Shown here: positions 28,563 through 38,244 of the stretch, piece by piece
Numbering within the stretch: the stretch's first letter is position 1
Layout of the letters: every line of letters begins with the position of its first letter
Assembly: GCF_027923905.1 (NCBI RefSeq)
Contig: NZ_AP026966.1
Span: 2,543,001 to 2,607,000, forward strand
Reading direction: 5' to 3'
From: Massilia varians
GTDB taxonomy: Bacteria > Pseudomonadota > Gammaproteobacteria > Burkholderiales > Burkholderiaceae_D
DNA length: 64,000 nucleotides
Notes under the pieces: model-generated
Seen by the model: the letters and a program-made list of their open reading frames with translations, nothing else
The model's database searches: none
What the model was told of the DNA's origin: nothing
Program-made: the position numbers and the translations under genes

Positions 28563-28658
28563 GTTCTGGGTCCCTTCGTTTCCAAGAAAGTGTGTCGATG
28601 GAGACAGCTTAATGGTTCCAAAAACGAAGCGGAAGCCATTAGAATGGATAACATTAAC

Positions 28659-28668
28659 CCACTAGTGG
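28659..28668. promoter_or_regulatory. Palindrome in the azoR/LysR divergent region
   Basis: CCACTAGTGG is a perfect 10-base palindrome ending eight bases before the LysR-regulator start codon. It could be an autoregulatory binding site; LysR proteins usually bind T-N11-A palindromes and this is shorter, so support is modest. Confidence 0.35.
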
Positions 28669-28675
28669 AACAATC

Positions 28676-29659
28676 ATGGAAGTCGAACCGAATGACCTGC
28701 TGCTGTTCGCCCGCATCGTCGAGGCGGGCAGCTTCAGCCGCGCGGCCGAACGCGTGCAGCTGCCGAAATCGACCGTGTCGCGCCGCATCGCGCTGCTTGA
28801 ACAGAAGCTGGGCGAGCGCCTCCTGCAGCGCACCACGCGCAAGCTGGTGGTGACCGAGTTCGGCGCCAGCCTGCTCGAGCACGCGCGCAAGGTGGCCGAA
28901 GAAGTCGAGGCGGCCGGCGCGCTGGCCCAGCACCGCCAGGGGCAGCCGAGCGGCAAGCTGCGCATCTCCCTGCCTGGCGACTTCGCCAATATCGGCCTGC
29001 AAGAGGTGATCGCGCGCTTCATCGCGCGCTATCCCGAGGTGGCGCTGGAACTGGACCTGTCGCCGCGCCGGGTCGACCTGATCGCCGAGGGTTTCGACAT
29101 CGCGATCCGCATGGGCGAATTGCCGGACGACGCCTCGCTCAACGCGCGCCCGATCAACCTGGAACACTGGGGGCTGTACGCCTCGCCTGCCTACCTGGGG
29201 CGGCACGGCCTGCCCGAGCACCCCGATGACCTGCTGCGGCACGACCTGTTGTGCATGCTGAGCCGCTACGGCGGCGCGGCGCACTGGGTGCTCGCCCGCG
29301 GCAAGCTGCGCTGGGAACGGCAGGTGCCGGCGCGCCTCACGGCCAATTCGCCCGAGCTGCTGGCGCGGCTCGCATCGCGCGGCGCCGGCATTGCGGCCAG
29401 CTCGCTGACCTTCGCCGGTCCTTACCTGCAGACGGGAGAGCTGGTGCGGGTGCTGCCGGAATGGGAGCCGCCGACCACCCAAGGATGGGCGGTCTTTCCG
29501 GGGCGCCGCCTGATGCCGGCCAAGACCCGCGCCTTCCTCGACCTGATGGAAGAGAAATGCACGGAAGTCGGCGACCGTCCGCTGGCCGTGATCAGCGCGG
29601 ACGGTTCCCCATCGTCTCGCCCAGGCGCACTGGACGCTCAGGCGCCCACTCGCCGTTGA
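28676..29659 (+). CDS. LysR-family transcriptional regulator
   Basis: A 327-residue protein with the LysR winged helix at the N-terminus (AAERVQLPKSTVSRRIALLE) and the periplasmic-binding-like effector domain beyond about residue 90. It is divergent from azoR-pirin, the arrangement typical of LysR control of the neighbouring operon. The C-terminal 20-25 residues are Ser/Pro/Arg-rich and overlap the 3' end of psd on the other strand by 68 bases, so the tail may be an extension caused by loss of an earlier stop. Confidence 0.88.
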   Translation: MEVEPNDLLLFARIVEAGSFSRAAERVQLPKSTVSRRIALLEQKLGERLLQRTTRKLVVTEFGASLLEHARKVAEEVEAAGALAQHRQGQPSGKLRISLPGDFANIGLQEVIARFIARYPEVALELDLSPRRVDLIAEGFDIAIRMGELPDDASLNARPINLEHWGLYASPAYLGRHGLPEHPDDLLRHDLLCMLSRYGGAAHWVLARGKLRWERQVPARLTANSPELLARLASRGAGIAASSLTFAGPYLQTGELVRVLPEWEPPTTQGWAVFPGRRLMPAKTRAFLDLMEEKCTEVGDRPLAVISADGSPSSRPGALDAQAPTRR

Positions 29660-30476
29660 AGGAGATCGCGCCCTTCTTGAACAGCATCACGACGGTGGAG
29701 CCGAGCAGGAAGCGGCCCATCTCTTCGCCTTTCTTCAGCACCACCGGGTGCGCATCGTAGTGCCATTCGCAGATGCGCGGCATGCGCGGCGGATTGACCA
29801 CGCCGTGCCAGCTAGTGGCCATGCTGCCGACGATGGTGGCGCCCACCAGGGTCATCACGAAGGGACCGTGCTCCTCTGATTCGAAAACGCAAACCACACG
29901 TTCATTGCGGGCAAACAAGCCTGGGACCCCGCGCGCCGTGGTCGGGTTCACCGAGAACAGCTTGCCCGGCACGTAGATCATGCGCGTCAGGCGGCCGTCG
30001 CAGGGCATGTGGATGCGGTGGTAGTCCTTCGGGCTCAGGTACAGGTTGGCGAAGTGGCCGTGCTGGAAATGGGCTGCCAGCTTCTCGTCGCCGCCCACCA
30101 GCTCCGCGCTGGTGAATTTATGTCCCTTGGCCTGGAAGATGTGGTGGTCGTCGATGTCGCCGAACTGGCTGATCGCGCCGTCCACCGGGCACACGAAATC
30201 GGCATGCGCCAGCGGGCGCGCATCAGGGCGCAGCGGGCGGGTGAAGAATTCGTTGAAGCTGCTGTAGCTTGCGATGTCCGGGTTCGCCGCTTCCTCCATG
30301 TTGACGCCGTATTTGCCGACGAACCAGCGGATCAAGCGCGTGGTCATCGCGCCGCCCTTGGCGCCGGCGACGCGGCCGGCGAAGTTGGTCAGCGCCGTCT
30401 TCGGCATCACATATTGGGGCAGGACTTTTAGACGGGACACTTGGATGGGCCTCTCGGTGTAAAAACGATCGCGCAT
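29592..30476 (-). CDS. psd: Phosphatidylserine decarboxylase proenzyme
   Basis: The 294-residue proenzyme makes phosphatidylethanolamine from phosphatidylserine at the inner membrane. The self-cleavage site LGST, which generates the pyruvoyl group, is at about residue 255, and KDYHRIHMPCDG and VCPVDGAISQFGDI are the conserved His and Asp regions. The start at 30476 (MRDRFYTERP) is the family start; a longer frame to 30824 is not conserved. It overlaps the 3' end of the LysR gene by 68 bases. Confidence 0.93.
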   Translation of the reverse strand: MRDRFYTERPIQVSRLKVLPQYVMPKTALTNFAGRVAGAKGGAMTTRLIRWFVGKYGVNMEEAANPDIASYSSFNEFFTRPLRPDARPLAHADFVCPVDGAISQFGDIDDHHIFQAKGHKFTSAELVGGDEKLAAHFQHGHFANLYLSPKDYHRIHMPCDGRLTRMIYVPGKLFSVNPTTARGVPGLFARNERVVCVFESEEHGPFVMTLVGATIVGSMATSWHGVVNPPRMPRICEWHYDAHPVVLKKGEEMGRFLLGSTVVMLFKKGAISFNGEWAPERPVRLGETMGNRPR

Positions 30477-30648
30477 TATAGCGACGATCACGTCGGGGAA
30501 TGGATGTTTATCGCTTGCCAAGTGTACTCCAGTGTCCGCATGGCGCGCGTATGCGAGAAAAATAGTTGCAGCATGCATATCCGATTCTTGGAGACAGGCC
30601 GAATTGCTTCTGGGACAATTGCGATTCCTATCACTTTTGAAGTATTCA

Positions 30649-32865
30649 ATGTCCTCCGTATCCCGACCGTTCCGCATGACCGCACTGGCAGCCGCCATCA
30701 GCCTGTGCCTCCCGGCCTTGAGCGCATCCGCGCAGGATGCCCAGACCCCGAAGAAGGCCGATGCGGCCGACACGGCCAAGGCGGAGCAGGGCAAGAAGAT
30801 GACCCAGGTCGAGGTCAAGGGCACGCTTGATACCTACGACCCGCGCCGCGACGACACCGCCACCAAGGTCGTGGTCAGCAGCGAAGAGATCACCAAGTAC
30901 GGCGACACCAATGTGCTGGACGTGCTCAAGCGCGTGCCTGGCATCACCGTCAATTCCTCCAACGGCCGCGGCGGCGAGATCCGCATGCGCGGCCTGGGAG
31001 CGGGCTATACCCAGATCCTGGTCAATGGCGAACGCGCGCCGGCCGGCTTCTCGATGGACTCGCTGGCGCCGGACTCGATCGAGCGCATCGAAGTGCTGCG
31101 CGCCGCCAGCGCCGAGTTCTCGACCCAGTCGGTGGCCGGCACCATCAACATCATCCTGAAGCGCTCGGTGAAGAACCGCCTGCGCGAACTGAAGCTGGCG
31201 GCCCAGGGCTCGAGCAACGGTTACGGTCCGAACGCCAACCTGCAGATGTCGGACCGCGACGGCGGCTTCTCCTATTCGGTGTCGGCCAACGCGATGAAGG
31301 ACCGCTTCGAATTCGACTCCACCGGCGAGGAACGCGGCGTGGCGCCGAACGGCGAAGTCACCATGCTGCGCACCATGGTGCTGCCGCAGAAGGGCGAGAT
31401 GAGCGTCATCAACCTGAGCCCGCGCCTGAACTGGACGCTGGGCCAGGACAATACCCTGACCTCGCAAACCTTCATCAACCAGCACCGATTCAGGAACCGC
31501 TTCAGCCAGCCGACCACCACCCTGATCGGCCCGCCCCCGCCGTTCCCCACCCTGGCCAATGCCTTCGAGGCGAAGAACGGGTTCCTGCGCTCCGACCTTT
31601 CCTGGGCACGCAAGTTCGAGTCCGGCGCCAAGCTCGACCTGAAGTTCGGCGCCCAGGGCATGGAGAACGAAAGCCGCTCGCAGCGCACCGCCGCCAACAG
31701 CGCCGGCGTGCCGCTGCTCGACACCACCAGCCTGCTCGACGCCCGCGACCGCGGCGTGAACACCACCGGCAAGTACAGCCGCACGGTCGAGAAGGGCCAC
31801 ACCTTCGCCTTCGGCTGGGACGGCGGCATCGATACCCGCGACGACGAGCGCAACGACATCAACCGGGTGCGGGTGAGCGGCAACGTCCCGGCCTACGAGG
31901 TCTCGGAAGCGCGCGTCAAGCGCCTGGCCGTGTTCGCCCAGGACGAATGGAACATCACACCAAGCTGGTCGATGTACCTGGGCGCGCGCTGGGAAGGCAT
32001 CCGCACCCGCGTCACGGGCAATACCTTCGAGCGCGGCGAATCCAGCTCCAACGTGTGGAGCCCGATCATGCAGACGCTGTACAAGATACCGGGTAAAAAA
32101 GGCGACCAGCTGCGCCTGGCGCTGACCCGCACCTATAAAGCGCCGGGCGTGGGCAGCCTGACCCCGCGCCGCCAGGTCAGCGAGAACAACAGCTCGACCG
32201 AACCGGATTACCGCGGCAACCCGAACTTGAAGCCGGAACTGGCCTTCGGCATCGACGCGGCCTGGGAGCACTACTGGCTTGACGGCGCGCTGCTGTCGGT
32301 GAGCGTGTCGCAGCGCCGCATCAACGACTTCACCCGCAACCTGACCTATTTCGACGGCGAGCGCTGGATCCAGACCCCGAGCAACCAGGACAGCGCGACG
32401 ACGCGCTCGCTGGAGATCGAGACCAAGTTCCCGCTCAAGGCGCTCATGAAGGATGCGCCGGCAGTCGACCTGCGCGCCAGCGTCAACCGCAACTGGTCGC
32501 GCGTGGCAGCGGTGCCAGGCCCGAACAACCGCCTCGACCAGCAGACCCCGCTGACGGTCAACCTGGGCGCCGACTACAAGGTGGGCGCCCTGAGCATCGG
32601 CGGCAGCTTCGCCTACCGCCGCGGCGGTCCGGTGCGGGTGTCCGTCAACCAGCGCGCCTACGTGATGCCGCGCCGCGAGCTGGACATGTATGCATTGTGG
32701 AAGTTCGATGCCCAGCGCCAGCTGCGTTTCGCGGTCAGCAACATGACCGGCCAGGACTTCGTCAACGAGAACACCTATGACGACGAACGCTTCGGTTCGC
32801 AGACCCGCCGCTTCGTGTTCCCGCAAGGGGTGCGCTACCGCCTGACCTATGAACTGAAGTTCTGA
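30649..32865 (+). CDS. TonB-dependent outer-membrane receptor (copy 1 of 3)
   Basis: A 738-residue receptor with a signal peptide (cleavage after about PALSASA), then a short TonB-box-like region (TQVEVKG), a plug domain (about 55-170, with YGDTNVLDVLKRVPGITV and RIEVLRAASAEF) and a 22-strand barrel ending in YELKF with the terminal Phe sorting signal. It imports a large or scarce ligand using TonB energy; the ligand is not apparent. It opens a tandem array of three paralogues on one strand. The start at 30649 lacks a clear ribosome site, and a Met nine codons later is an alternative. Confidence 0.93.
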   Translation: MSSVSRPFRMTALAAAISLCLPALSASAQDAQTPKKADAADTAKAEQGKKMTQVEVKGTLDTYDPRRDDTATKVVVSSEEITKYGDTNVLDVLKRVPGITVNSSNGRGGEIRMRGLGAGYTQILVNGERAPAGFSMDSLAPDSIERIEVLRAASAEFSTQSVAGTINIILKRSVKNRLRELKLAAQGSSNGYGPNANLQMSDRDGGFSYSVSANAMKDRFEFDSTGEERGVAPNGEVTMLRTMVLPQKGEMSVINLSPRLNWTLGQDNTLTSQTFINQHRFRNRFSQPTTTLIGPPPPFPTLANAFEAKNGFLRSDLSWARKFESGAKLDLKFGAQGMENESRSQRTAANSAGVPLLDTTSLLDARDRGVNTTGKYSRTVEKGHTFAFGWDGGIDTRDDERNDINRVRVSGNVPAYEVSEARVKRLAVFAQDEWNITPSWSMYLGARWEGIRTRVTGNTFERGESSSNVWSPIMQTLYKIPGKKGDQLRLALTRTYKAPGVGSLTPRRQVSENNSSTEPDYRGNPNLKPELAFGIDAAWEHYWLDGALLSVSVSQRRINDFTRNLTYFDGERWIQTPSNQDSATTRSLEIETKFPLKALMKDAPAVDLRASVNRNWSRVAAVPGPNNRLDQQTPLTVNLGADYKVGALSIGGSFAYRRGGPVRVSVNQRAYVMPRRELDMYALWKFDAQRQLRFAVSNMTGQDFVNENTYDDERFGSQTRRFVFPQGVRYRLTYELKF

Positions 32866-32890
32866 TCGACCTTTCCCTGGAGAGCCAAGC

Positions 32891-35071
32891 ATGCCGATCT
32901 GGTGTCAACCGTTTCGCCTGACCGTTCTCGCCGCCGCGGTCGGGTTGGCGCTTCCCCGTGCTGGCGCACGAGCCGCAGGCGGCGCCGAAGCAGGCCGAGG
33001 GCGCCCCGGCCGGCGAGGGCGGGAAGATCCAGCAAGTCGAAGTGAAAGGCAGCGCCGCCACCTACGACCCGCGCCGGGACGACACCGCCGCCAAGGTGGT
33101 GGTCAGCAGCGAAGAGATCACGAAGTATGGCGACACCAGTGTGCTCGACGTGCTCAAGCGCGTGCCGGGGATTACCGTCAACAGTGCCAACGGCCGCGGC
33201 GGCGAGATCCGCATGCGCGGCCTGGGGAGCGGCTACACCCAGGTCCTGGTGAATGGCGAACGGGCGCCGGCCGGCTTCTCGATGGAGTCGCTGGCGCCGG
33301 ACAGCATCGAGCGCATCGAAGTGCTGCGCGCCGCCAGCGCGGAGTTCTCGACCCAGTCGGTGGCGGGCACCATCAACATCATCCTGAAACGCTCGGTGAA
33401 GAACCGCCTGCGCGAGCTGAAGCTTGCTGCGCAGGCGTCGAGCACCGGCTGGGGGCCGAACGCCAACCTGCAGCTGTCCGACCGCGACGGCGGCTTTTCG
33501 TATTCGGTCACGGCCAATGCCGCGCATGACAGCTTCGACAACGCGCCGCGCGGTATCGAAGTCGGCACGTCGCCGGCCGGGGCCACCAGCATGCTGCGCA
33601 CCTCGAACCTGCCCCAGGACGGCGGCTTCACCTTCCTGAACCTGAGTCCGCGCCTGAACTGGATCCTCGACAACGGCGATGCGCTGACCTCGCAAACCTG
33701 GCTCAATCGCAACCGCTTCCAGAACGAGGTGCAGCAGCGCACCACGACCCTGATCGGCAGCCCGCCGCCGCAGCCGGACCTGTTGACCGCCATCGAGAAT
33801 ACCGGCACCACCCTGCGTTCCGACCTGTCGTGGACGCGCAGCTTCGACAGCGGCGCCAAGCTGGACCTGAAGATCGGCGTCTCGGCCGGCGAGGGCGAGA
33901 ACGTGTCGCACCGGATCGCGCCGCGCCTGGACACGCGTGTCGCCAGCGGGAACCGGGACCGCGGCCTCAATTCGACCGGCAAATATGCGCGGACGCTGGG
34001 CAAGGGCCATGCGCTCGCTGTCGGCTGGGACGGCGGCATCGACGATCGCGACGACCGGCGCAGCGAGCGCAATGCCTTGGCCAGCGCCGGCCAGGCGCCC
34101 GACGAAACATCGGAAGCGCGCGTCAAGCGCCTGGCCGTGTTCGCCCAGGACGAATGGAACATCACGCCGCAGTGGTCGATGTACCTCGGGGCGCGCTGGG
34201 AAGGCATCCGCACCCGTGTGGAAGGCAACACCTTCCGGGAAGCGCGCGCCGGTTCCAGCGTGTGGAGCCCGATCATGCAGACGCTCTACAAGATACCGGG
34301 GAAGAACGGCAAAAAAGGCAGCGACCAGCTGCGCCTGGCCCTGACGCGCACCTACAAGGCGCCCGGCATCGGCAACCTGAGCCCGAGCCGGCGCACCAGC
34401 GAGAACAATAGTTCCACCCAGCCCGACTATATCGGCAACCCGAATCTGAAGCCGGAACTGGCATTCGGCGTCGATTCCGCCTACGAGCACTACTGGGCCG
34501 AAGGCGCGCTGTTCTCGGTCAGCGCCTCCATGCGCCGCATCAGCGACTTCACGCGCATGCTGACCTGGTTCGACGGTGCGCGCTGGGTCCTGACGCCGAG
34601 CAACCAGGACAGCGCCATCACCCGTACGCTGGAACTGGAGACCAAGTTCCCCCTCAAGGCCGTCATGGCGGATGCGCCAGCGGTCGACTTGCGCGCCAGC
34701 ATCAACCGCAACTGGTCGCGGGTCGAATCGGTGCCGGGGCCGGCCAACTACCTCGACCAGCAGACGCCGCTCAGCGTCAACCTGGGGATCGACTACAAGG
34801 CCGGCGCCGTGACCACGGGCGGAAGCTTCGTCTACCGCAGGGGCGGCTTGGTGCGCGCCTCCCTGAACCAGTACACCTATTCCTGGGCGCGGCGCGACCT
34901 CGACATCTACGCCTTGTGGAAGGTCGATGCCAAGCAGCAGTGGCGGCTGGCCTTGTCGAACGTGATGGGGGACGACTATTTCTTCGAGAACAGCTACGTC
35001 GACGAACGCATCGGTTCGCAGACGCGCAGCGTCGTGTTTCCCAACGCGCGACGTACGAGCTGAAGTTCTGA
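32891..35071 (+). pseudogene. TonB-dependent receptor (copy 2 of 3), frame-disrupted at both ends
   Basis: The copy starts at ATG 32891 after GGAGAG with a signal peptide like that of copy 1, but a C4 run at 32954-32957 puts the rest out of frame: the receptor proper (704 codons) is open only from GTG 32958 (VLAHEPQ). Removing one C restores a signal peptide ending ALPVLA. At the 3' end a net loss of 13 bases relative to copy 1 (around 35045-35050) brings in a stop at 35061, so the terminal TYELKF, including the barrel-assembly Phe, is lost; the ancestral stop is still visible at 35069-35071. Both ends needed for export and barrel assembly are broken, while the middle is intact. Confidence 0.85.
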
Positions 35072-35090
35072 TCCCAGCTTCGCTCCAGAC

Positions 35091-35118
35091 AGCCCGGCCA
35101 TGCGCCGGGCTTTCTTTT
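35091..35118 (+). terminator. Rho-independent terminator after receptor copy 2
   Basis: An 8-bp GC-rich stem (35091-35098 with 35104-35111) around a five-base loop is followed by TTCTTTT. It isolates receptor copy 3 from the first two. Confidence 0.88.
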
Positions 35119-35169
35119 GCGTGGAATAGAATGATGCTATCCCATAGCAATACTCTGTTCTTCTTTATG

Positions 35170-35199
35170 TTTACAGAATGCTATTGTCTAGAATATAGT
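35170..35199 (+). promoter_or_regulatory. Sigma-70-type promoter of receptor copy 3
   Basis: TTTACA (35170-35175) and TATAGT (35194-35199) are separated by 18 bases in an AT-rich region unlike its surroundings. An inverted repeat TGCTAT-ccc-ATAGCA (35135-35149) lies upstream and a CTTC/GAAG stem at 35201-35212 lies near the expected start point, so a regulator may bind here. Confidence 0.6.
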
Positions 35200-35240
35200 G
35201 CTTCTAAAGAAGCCCAATAACTATTTCTGGAGAATAGAGC

Positions 35241-37403
35241 ATGGTATTGCTGCGCCCCCGTCATCTTGTCGTCCTTATTGCCGGGCTCAATGCCCCGGCC
35301 TTCGCGCAGCAGTCCTCGACGGACGGCGCCATCCAGCAGGTCGAGGTGAAGGGGGCAAACTATGATGCCCGCCGCGACGATACCGCTGCCCGCATCATCG
35401 TCAATCGCGACGAAGTAGTCCGCTACGGGGACACCAATGTTGCCGACGTCCTCAAACGTATTCCGGGCGTCACCGTCACGACGGGGGCCGGCCGCAGCAC
35501 CCAAATCCGGATGCGCGGCCTGGGCGGCGGCTATACCCAGATCCTGGTAAACGGCGAGCGTACCCCGAGCGGCTTCGCGCTCGACACCCTGTCGCCCGAC
35601 ATGATCGAGCGCATCGAGGTGCTGCGCGTGGCGACTGCCGAGTTCTCGGCGGAGTCGGTGGCGGGCACCATCAACATCGTGCTGCGCAAGAAAACCAACC
35701 AGCGCCAGCGCGAGGCCAAGCTGGGCTACCTGCTCTCGAACGACTTTCGCGGCCCGAGCTTCAGCACCCAGGTGGGCGACCGCGCAGACAAGTCGTCGTG
35801 GTCGTTCTCGGCCAGCGGCAACCATGACAGCCTGGGCCGGGAGTGGGGCGGCTTTCAGGAGAACACGCGGCCGGACGGCAGGGTCGACATGTATCGCACG
35901 ACCCATGCGCCGGAGAAGGGGCATATGAACCGCCTGAACCTGAGCCCGCGCCTGAGCTGGACGCTCGACAACGGCGACACGCTGGCGTGGGAAGCCATCG
36001 CCAACGGCTCAAGCTTTCGCAATGGGGCCCATCCGGTCGTTACCACGCTGATCGGACCGCCGCCGCAGACGCCGGACCTGCGGACCTTCGGCGAGATGGA
36101 CGACCGCATGCTGAAGTCGGACCTGAGCTGGACCCGTAGCCTGGAATCCGGCCTCAAGCTCGACGCCAAGCTCGGCGCCGAATGGTCGTCGCGCAAGATG
36201 TTCGTGCGTCGCAGCGGCCTCGATGCCAGGGGCTTGCCCGAAACCGAAGGGAGCACGCTGTCCGACACCCATGCGCGGGGCATGAACACCACCGGCAAGG
36301 CGAGCCGCACCATGGACGGCGGCCATCTGCTGGCGCTGGGCTGGGACCTGCGCGTCGACGAGAGCTCGGACATCCGCGCCGAGCGCGACACCGTCCGTGT
36401 CTTCCCGCCAGGCCAGCTGCTGGACGAAAACTTCCGCGCCACGGTCAGCCGCGCTGCCTTCTACGCGCAGGACGAATGGACCATCGACCCGCGCTGGTCG
36501 GTCTACCTGGGCGCCCGCTGGGAAGGCGTGCGCACCCGCGTGTCGGGCAATGCCGTGGAATCGACGCGCGTGCGTTCGAGCGTCCTGAGTCCGATCCTGC
36601 AAACCCTGTACAAATTCCCGGCCAAGGAAGGCAAACAGGCAGACCAGCTCCGCTTCGCGCTCAGCCGCACCTACAAGGCGCCAGAACTGAACAGCATCGT
36701 GCCGCGCCGCTCGGAATGGGAAAACAACAGCCCCACCGAAGCCGATTTCCAGGGCAACCCGAACCTGAAGCCGGAACTGGCCTGGGGCCTGGATGCCGCC
36801 TGGGAGCATTACTGGGCCGAGGGTGCGATGCTGTCGATCAGCGGCGCCGTGCGCCGCATCGACGACTACACCAGCAACGACATCTACTTCGACGGCCTGC
36901 GCTGGATATTCACGCCCGTCAACGACGACCGCGCCGTCATGCGCAGTCTGGAGATCGAGACCAAGTTCCCGCTCAAGTCGCTGTACGCCGGGGCGCCGGC
37001 GATCGACCTGCGCGCCAGCGTCAGTCGCTACTGGTCGCAGGTCGAATCGGTGCCGGGGCCGCACAACCGAATGGAGCAGCAGGTGCCGCTCACGGCCAAC
37101 CTCGGCGCCGACTACAAGTCCGGCGCGCTGGCGCTGGGGGCCAGCGTGGCCTACCGGCGCGGCGGCTACGTGCAGGTGGCGGCCAACCGCGGCTTCTACC
37201 GGGTCGGCCGCACCGACCTCGATACCTATGCGGCCTGGACCTTCAACCCGAAGACCGTGCTGCGGGTCGCGCTCTCGAACCTGCTGGAACAAGGCAACTC
37301 CTTCGAGCCGAGTTACTACGATCCGGTGTCCGGACTGGAAAAGCGGCGCTGGAACTACGCGAACGGGATCAAGCTGCGCACCACGCTGGAGATGAAGTTC
37401 TGA
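35241..37403 (+). CDS. TonB-dependent outer-membrane receptor (copy 3 of 3)
   Basis: This 720-residue receptor has a signal peptide ending at AFA, the same QQVEVKG TonB-box-like region, a plug (YGDTNVADVLKRIPGVTV, RIEVLRVATAEF) and a barrel ending in EMKF with terminal Phe. It is more diverged from copies 1 and 2 than they are from each other, and unlike them has its own promoter and a preceding terminator. The ribosome site is GGAG, nine bases before the ATG. The ligand is unknown; no periplasmic or inner-membrane transporter lies beside it. Confidence 0.93.
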   Translation: MVLLRPRHLVVLIAGLNAPAFAQQSSTDGAIQQVEVKGANYDARRDDTAARIIVNRDEVVRYGDTNVADVLKRIPGVTVTTGAGRSTQIRMRGLGGGYTQILVNGERTPSGFALDTLSPDMIERIEVLRVATAEFSAESVAGTINIVLRKKTNQRQREAKLGYLLSNDFRGPSFSTQVGDRADKSSWSFSASGNHDSLGREWGGFQENTRPDGRVDMYRTTHAPEKGHMNRLNLSPRLSWTLDNGDTLAWEAIANGSSFRNGAHPVVTTLIGPPPQTPDLRTFGEMDDRMLKSDLSWTRSLESGLKLDAKLGAEWSSRKMFVRRSGLDARGLPETEGSTLSDTHARGMNTTGKASRTMDGGHLLALGWDLRVDESSDIRAERDTVRVFPPGQLLDENFRATVSRAAFYAQDEWTIDPRWSVYLGARWEGVRTRVSGNAVESTRVRSSVLSPILQTLYKFPAKEGKQADQLRFALSRTYKAPELNSIVPRRSEWENNSPTEADFQGNPNLKPELAWGLDAAWEHYWAEGAMLSISGAVRRIDDYTSNDIYFDGLRWIFTPVNDDRAVMRSLEIETKFPLKSLYAGAPAIDLRASVSRYWSQVESVPGPHNRMEQQVPLTANLGADYKSGALALGASVAYRRGGYVQVAANRGFYRVGRTDLDTYAAWTFNPKTVLRVALSNLLEQGNSFEPSYYDPVSGLEKRRWNYANGIKLRTTLEMKF

Positions 37404-37407
37404 CCCT

Positions 37408-38244
37408 TCACGCCAGGCGCAGCACCACGGCGCCGCCCGCGATCAGGACGGCGCCGGCGACGCGCGCCGGACCGACCCGTTCGCGCAATACCGAGGCCGC
37501 GATGAGCGCGGCGAACACGATCGAGGTCTCGCGCAGCGCCGCCACCACGGCGATCGGCGCCAGCGTCATCGCCCACAGGGCCACGCCATAGGAGCCGGCG
37601 GTGGCGAGTCCGCCGCCCAGCGCGAGCAGGGGTTTGGCCGCCAGGTAGGCGCCCAGGGCGCCGAGCCGGCGCTTGACTGCCAGCGCCCCGCTCACGCCGA
37701 TGCCGGTGAGCAGGAACAACCAGGCCGTGTACGCAGCCGGCGCGCCCGAGCGGCGCACACCCAGGCCGTCGACCAGCGTATAGGCGGCGATCACCAGCGC
37801 CGTGAGCAGGGCCAGCACCAGGGTCCTGCGCGCGCAGCGCAAGCCCCCGCCGCCCACGCAGATCACGGCGCCGCCCGCGCCGACCAGGGCGAGCGCCGCC
37901 AACTGGGCCTGGTCAAGGCCTTCGTTGCCGCTGTTGAGGAGAGTCACCAGCACCGGCGCCGCGCCGCGCATCAGCGGATAGGCATGGCTGATGTCGGCAT
38001 CGCGGTAGGTGGCGGCCAGCAGCAGGTAGTACACGACTTGCAGCAAGCTCGAGGCCGCGAGACAGGGCCAACTGGCCACGGCGGGAGCCGGCAGGAATAC
38101 CAGCGCGATCGCGCCCAGCAGGCCTGCTCCGAGCGTGATGGCGGCTGCGGCCAGCAGCGTGTCCGGCTCCGCCTTGATCGCGGCGTTCCACCCGGCGTGC
38201 AGCAGGGCGGCGCCGAGGACGGCCGCCAGCACCGACTCCGGCAT
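37408..38244 (-). CDS. EamA/DMT-family transporter
   Basis: A 278-residue inner-membrane protein with about ten hydrophobic segments in two similar halves, as in the drug/metabolite transporter superfamily; the block AAPVLVTLLNSGNEGL marks the end of the first half. The substrate cannot be predicted. Its ATG overlaps the stop of the MFS gene upstream (ATGA), so the two are translationally coupled. The start at 38244 is preferred over a long upstream frame. Confidence 0.85.
   Translation of the reverse strand: MPESVLAAVLGAALLHAGWNAAIKAEPDTLLAAAAITLGAGLLGAIALVFLPAPAVASWPCLAASSLLQVVYYLLLAATYRDADISHAYPLMRGAAPVLVTLLNSGNEGLDQAQLAALALVGAGGAVICVGGGGLRCARRTLVLALLTALVIAAYTLVDGLGVRRSGAPAAYTAWLFLLTGIGVSGALAVKRRLGALGAYLAAKPLLALGGGLATAGSYGVALWAMTLAPIAVVAALRETSIVFAALIAASVLRERVGPARVAGAVLIAGGAVVLRLA

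Noticed and set aside
32954..32957. C4 run as a phase-variation switch in receptor copy 2
   Set aside because: Four C is far shorter than known slippage tracts, and a second lesion at the 3' end already breaks the gene.
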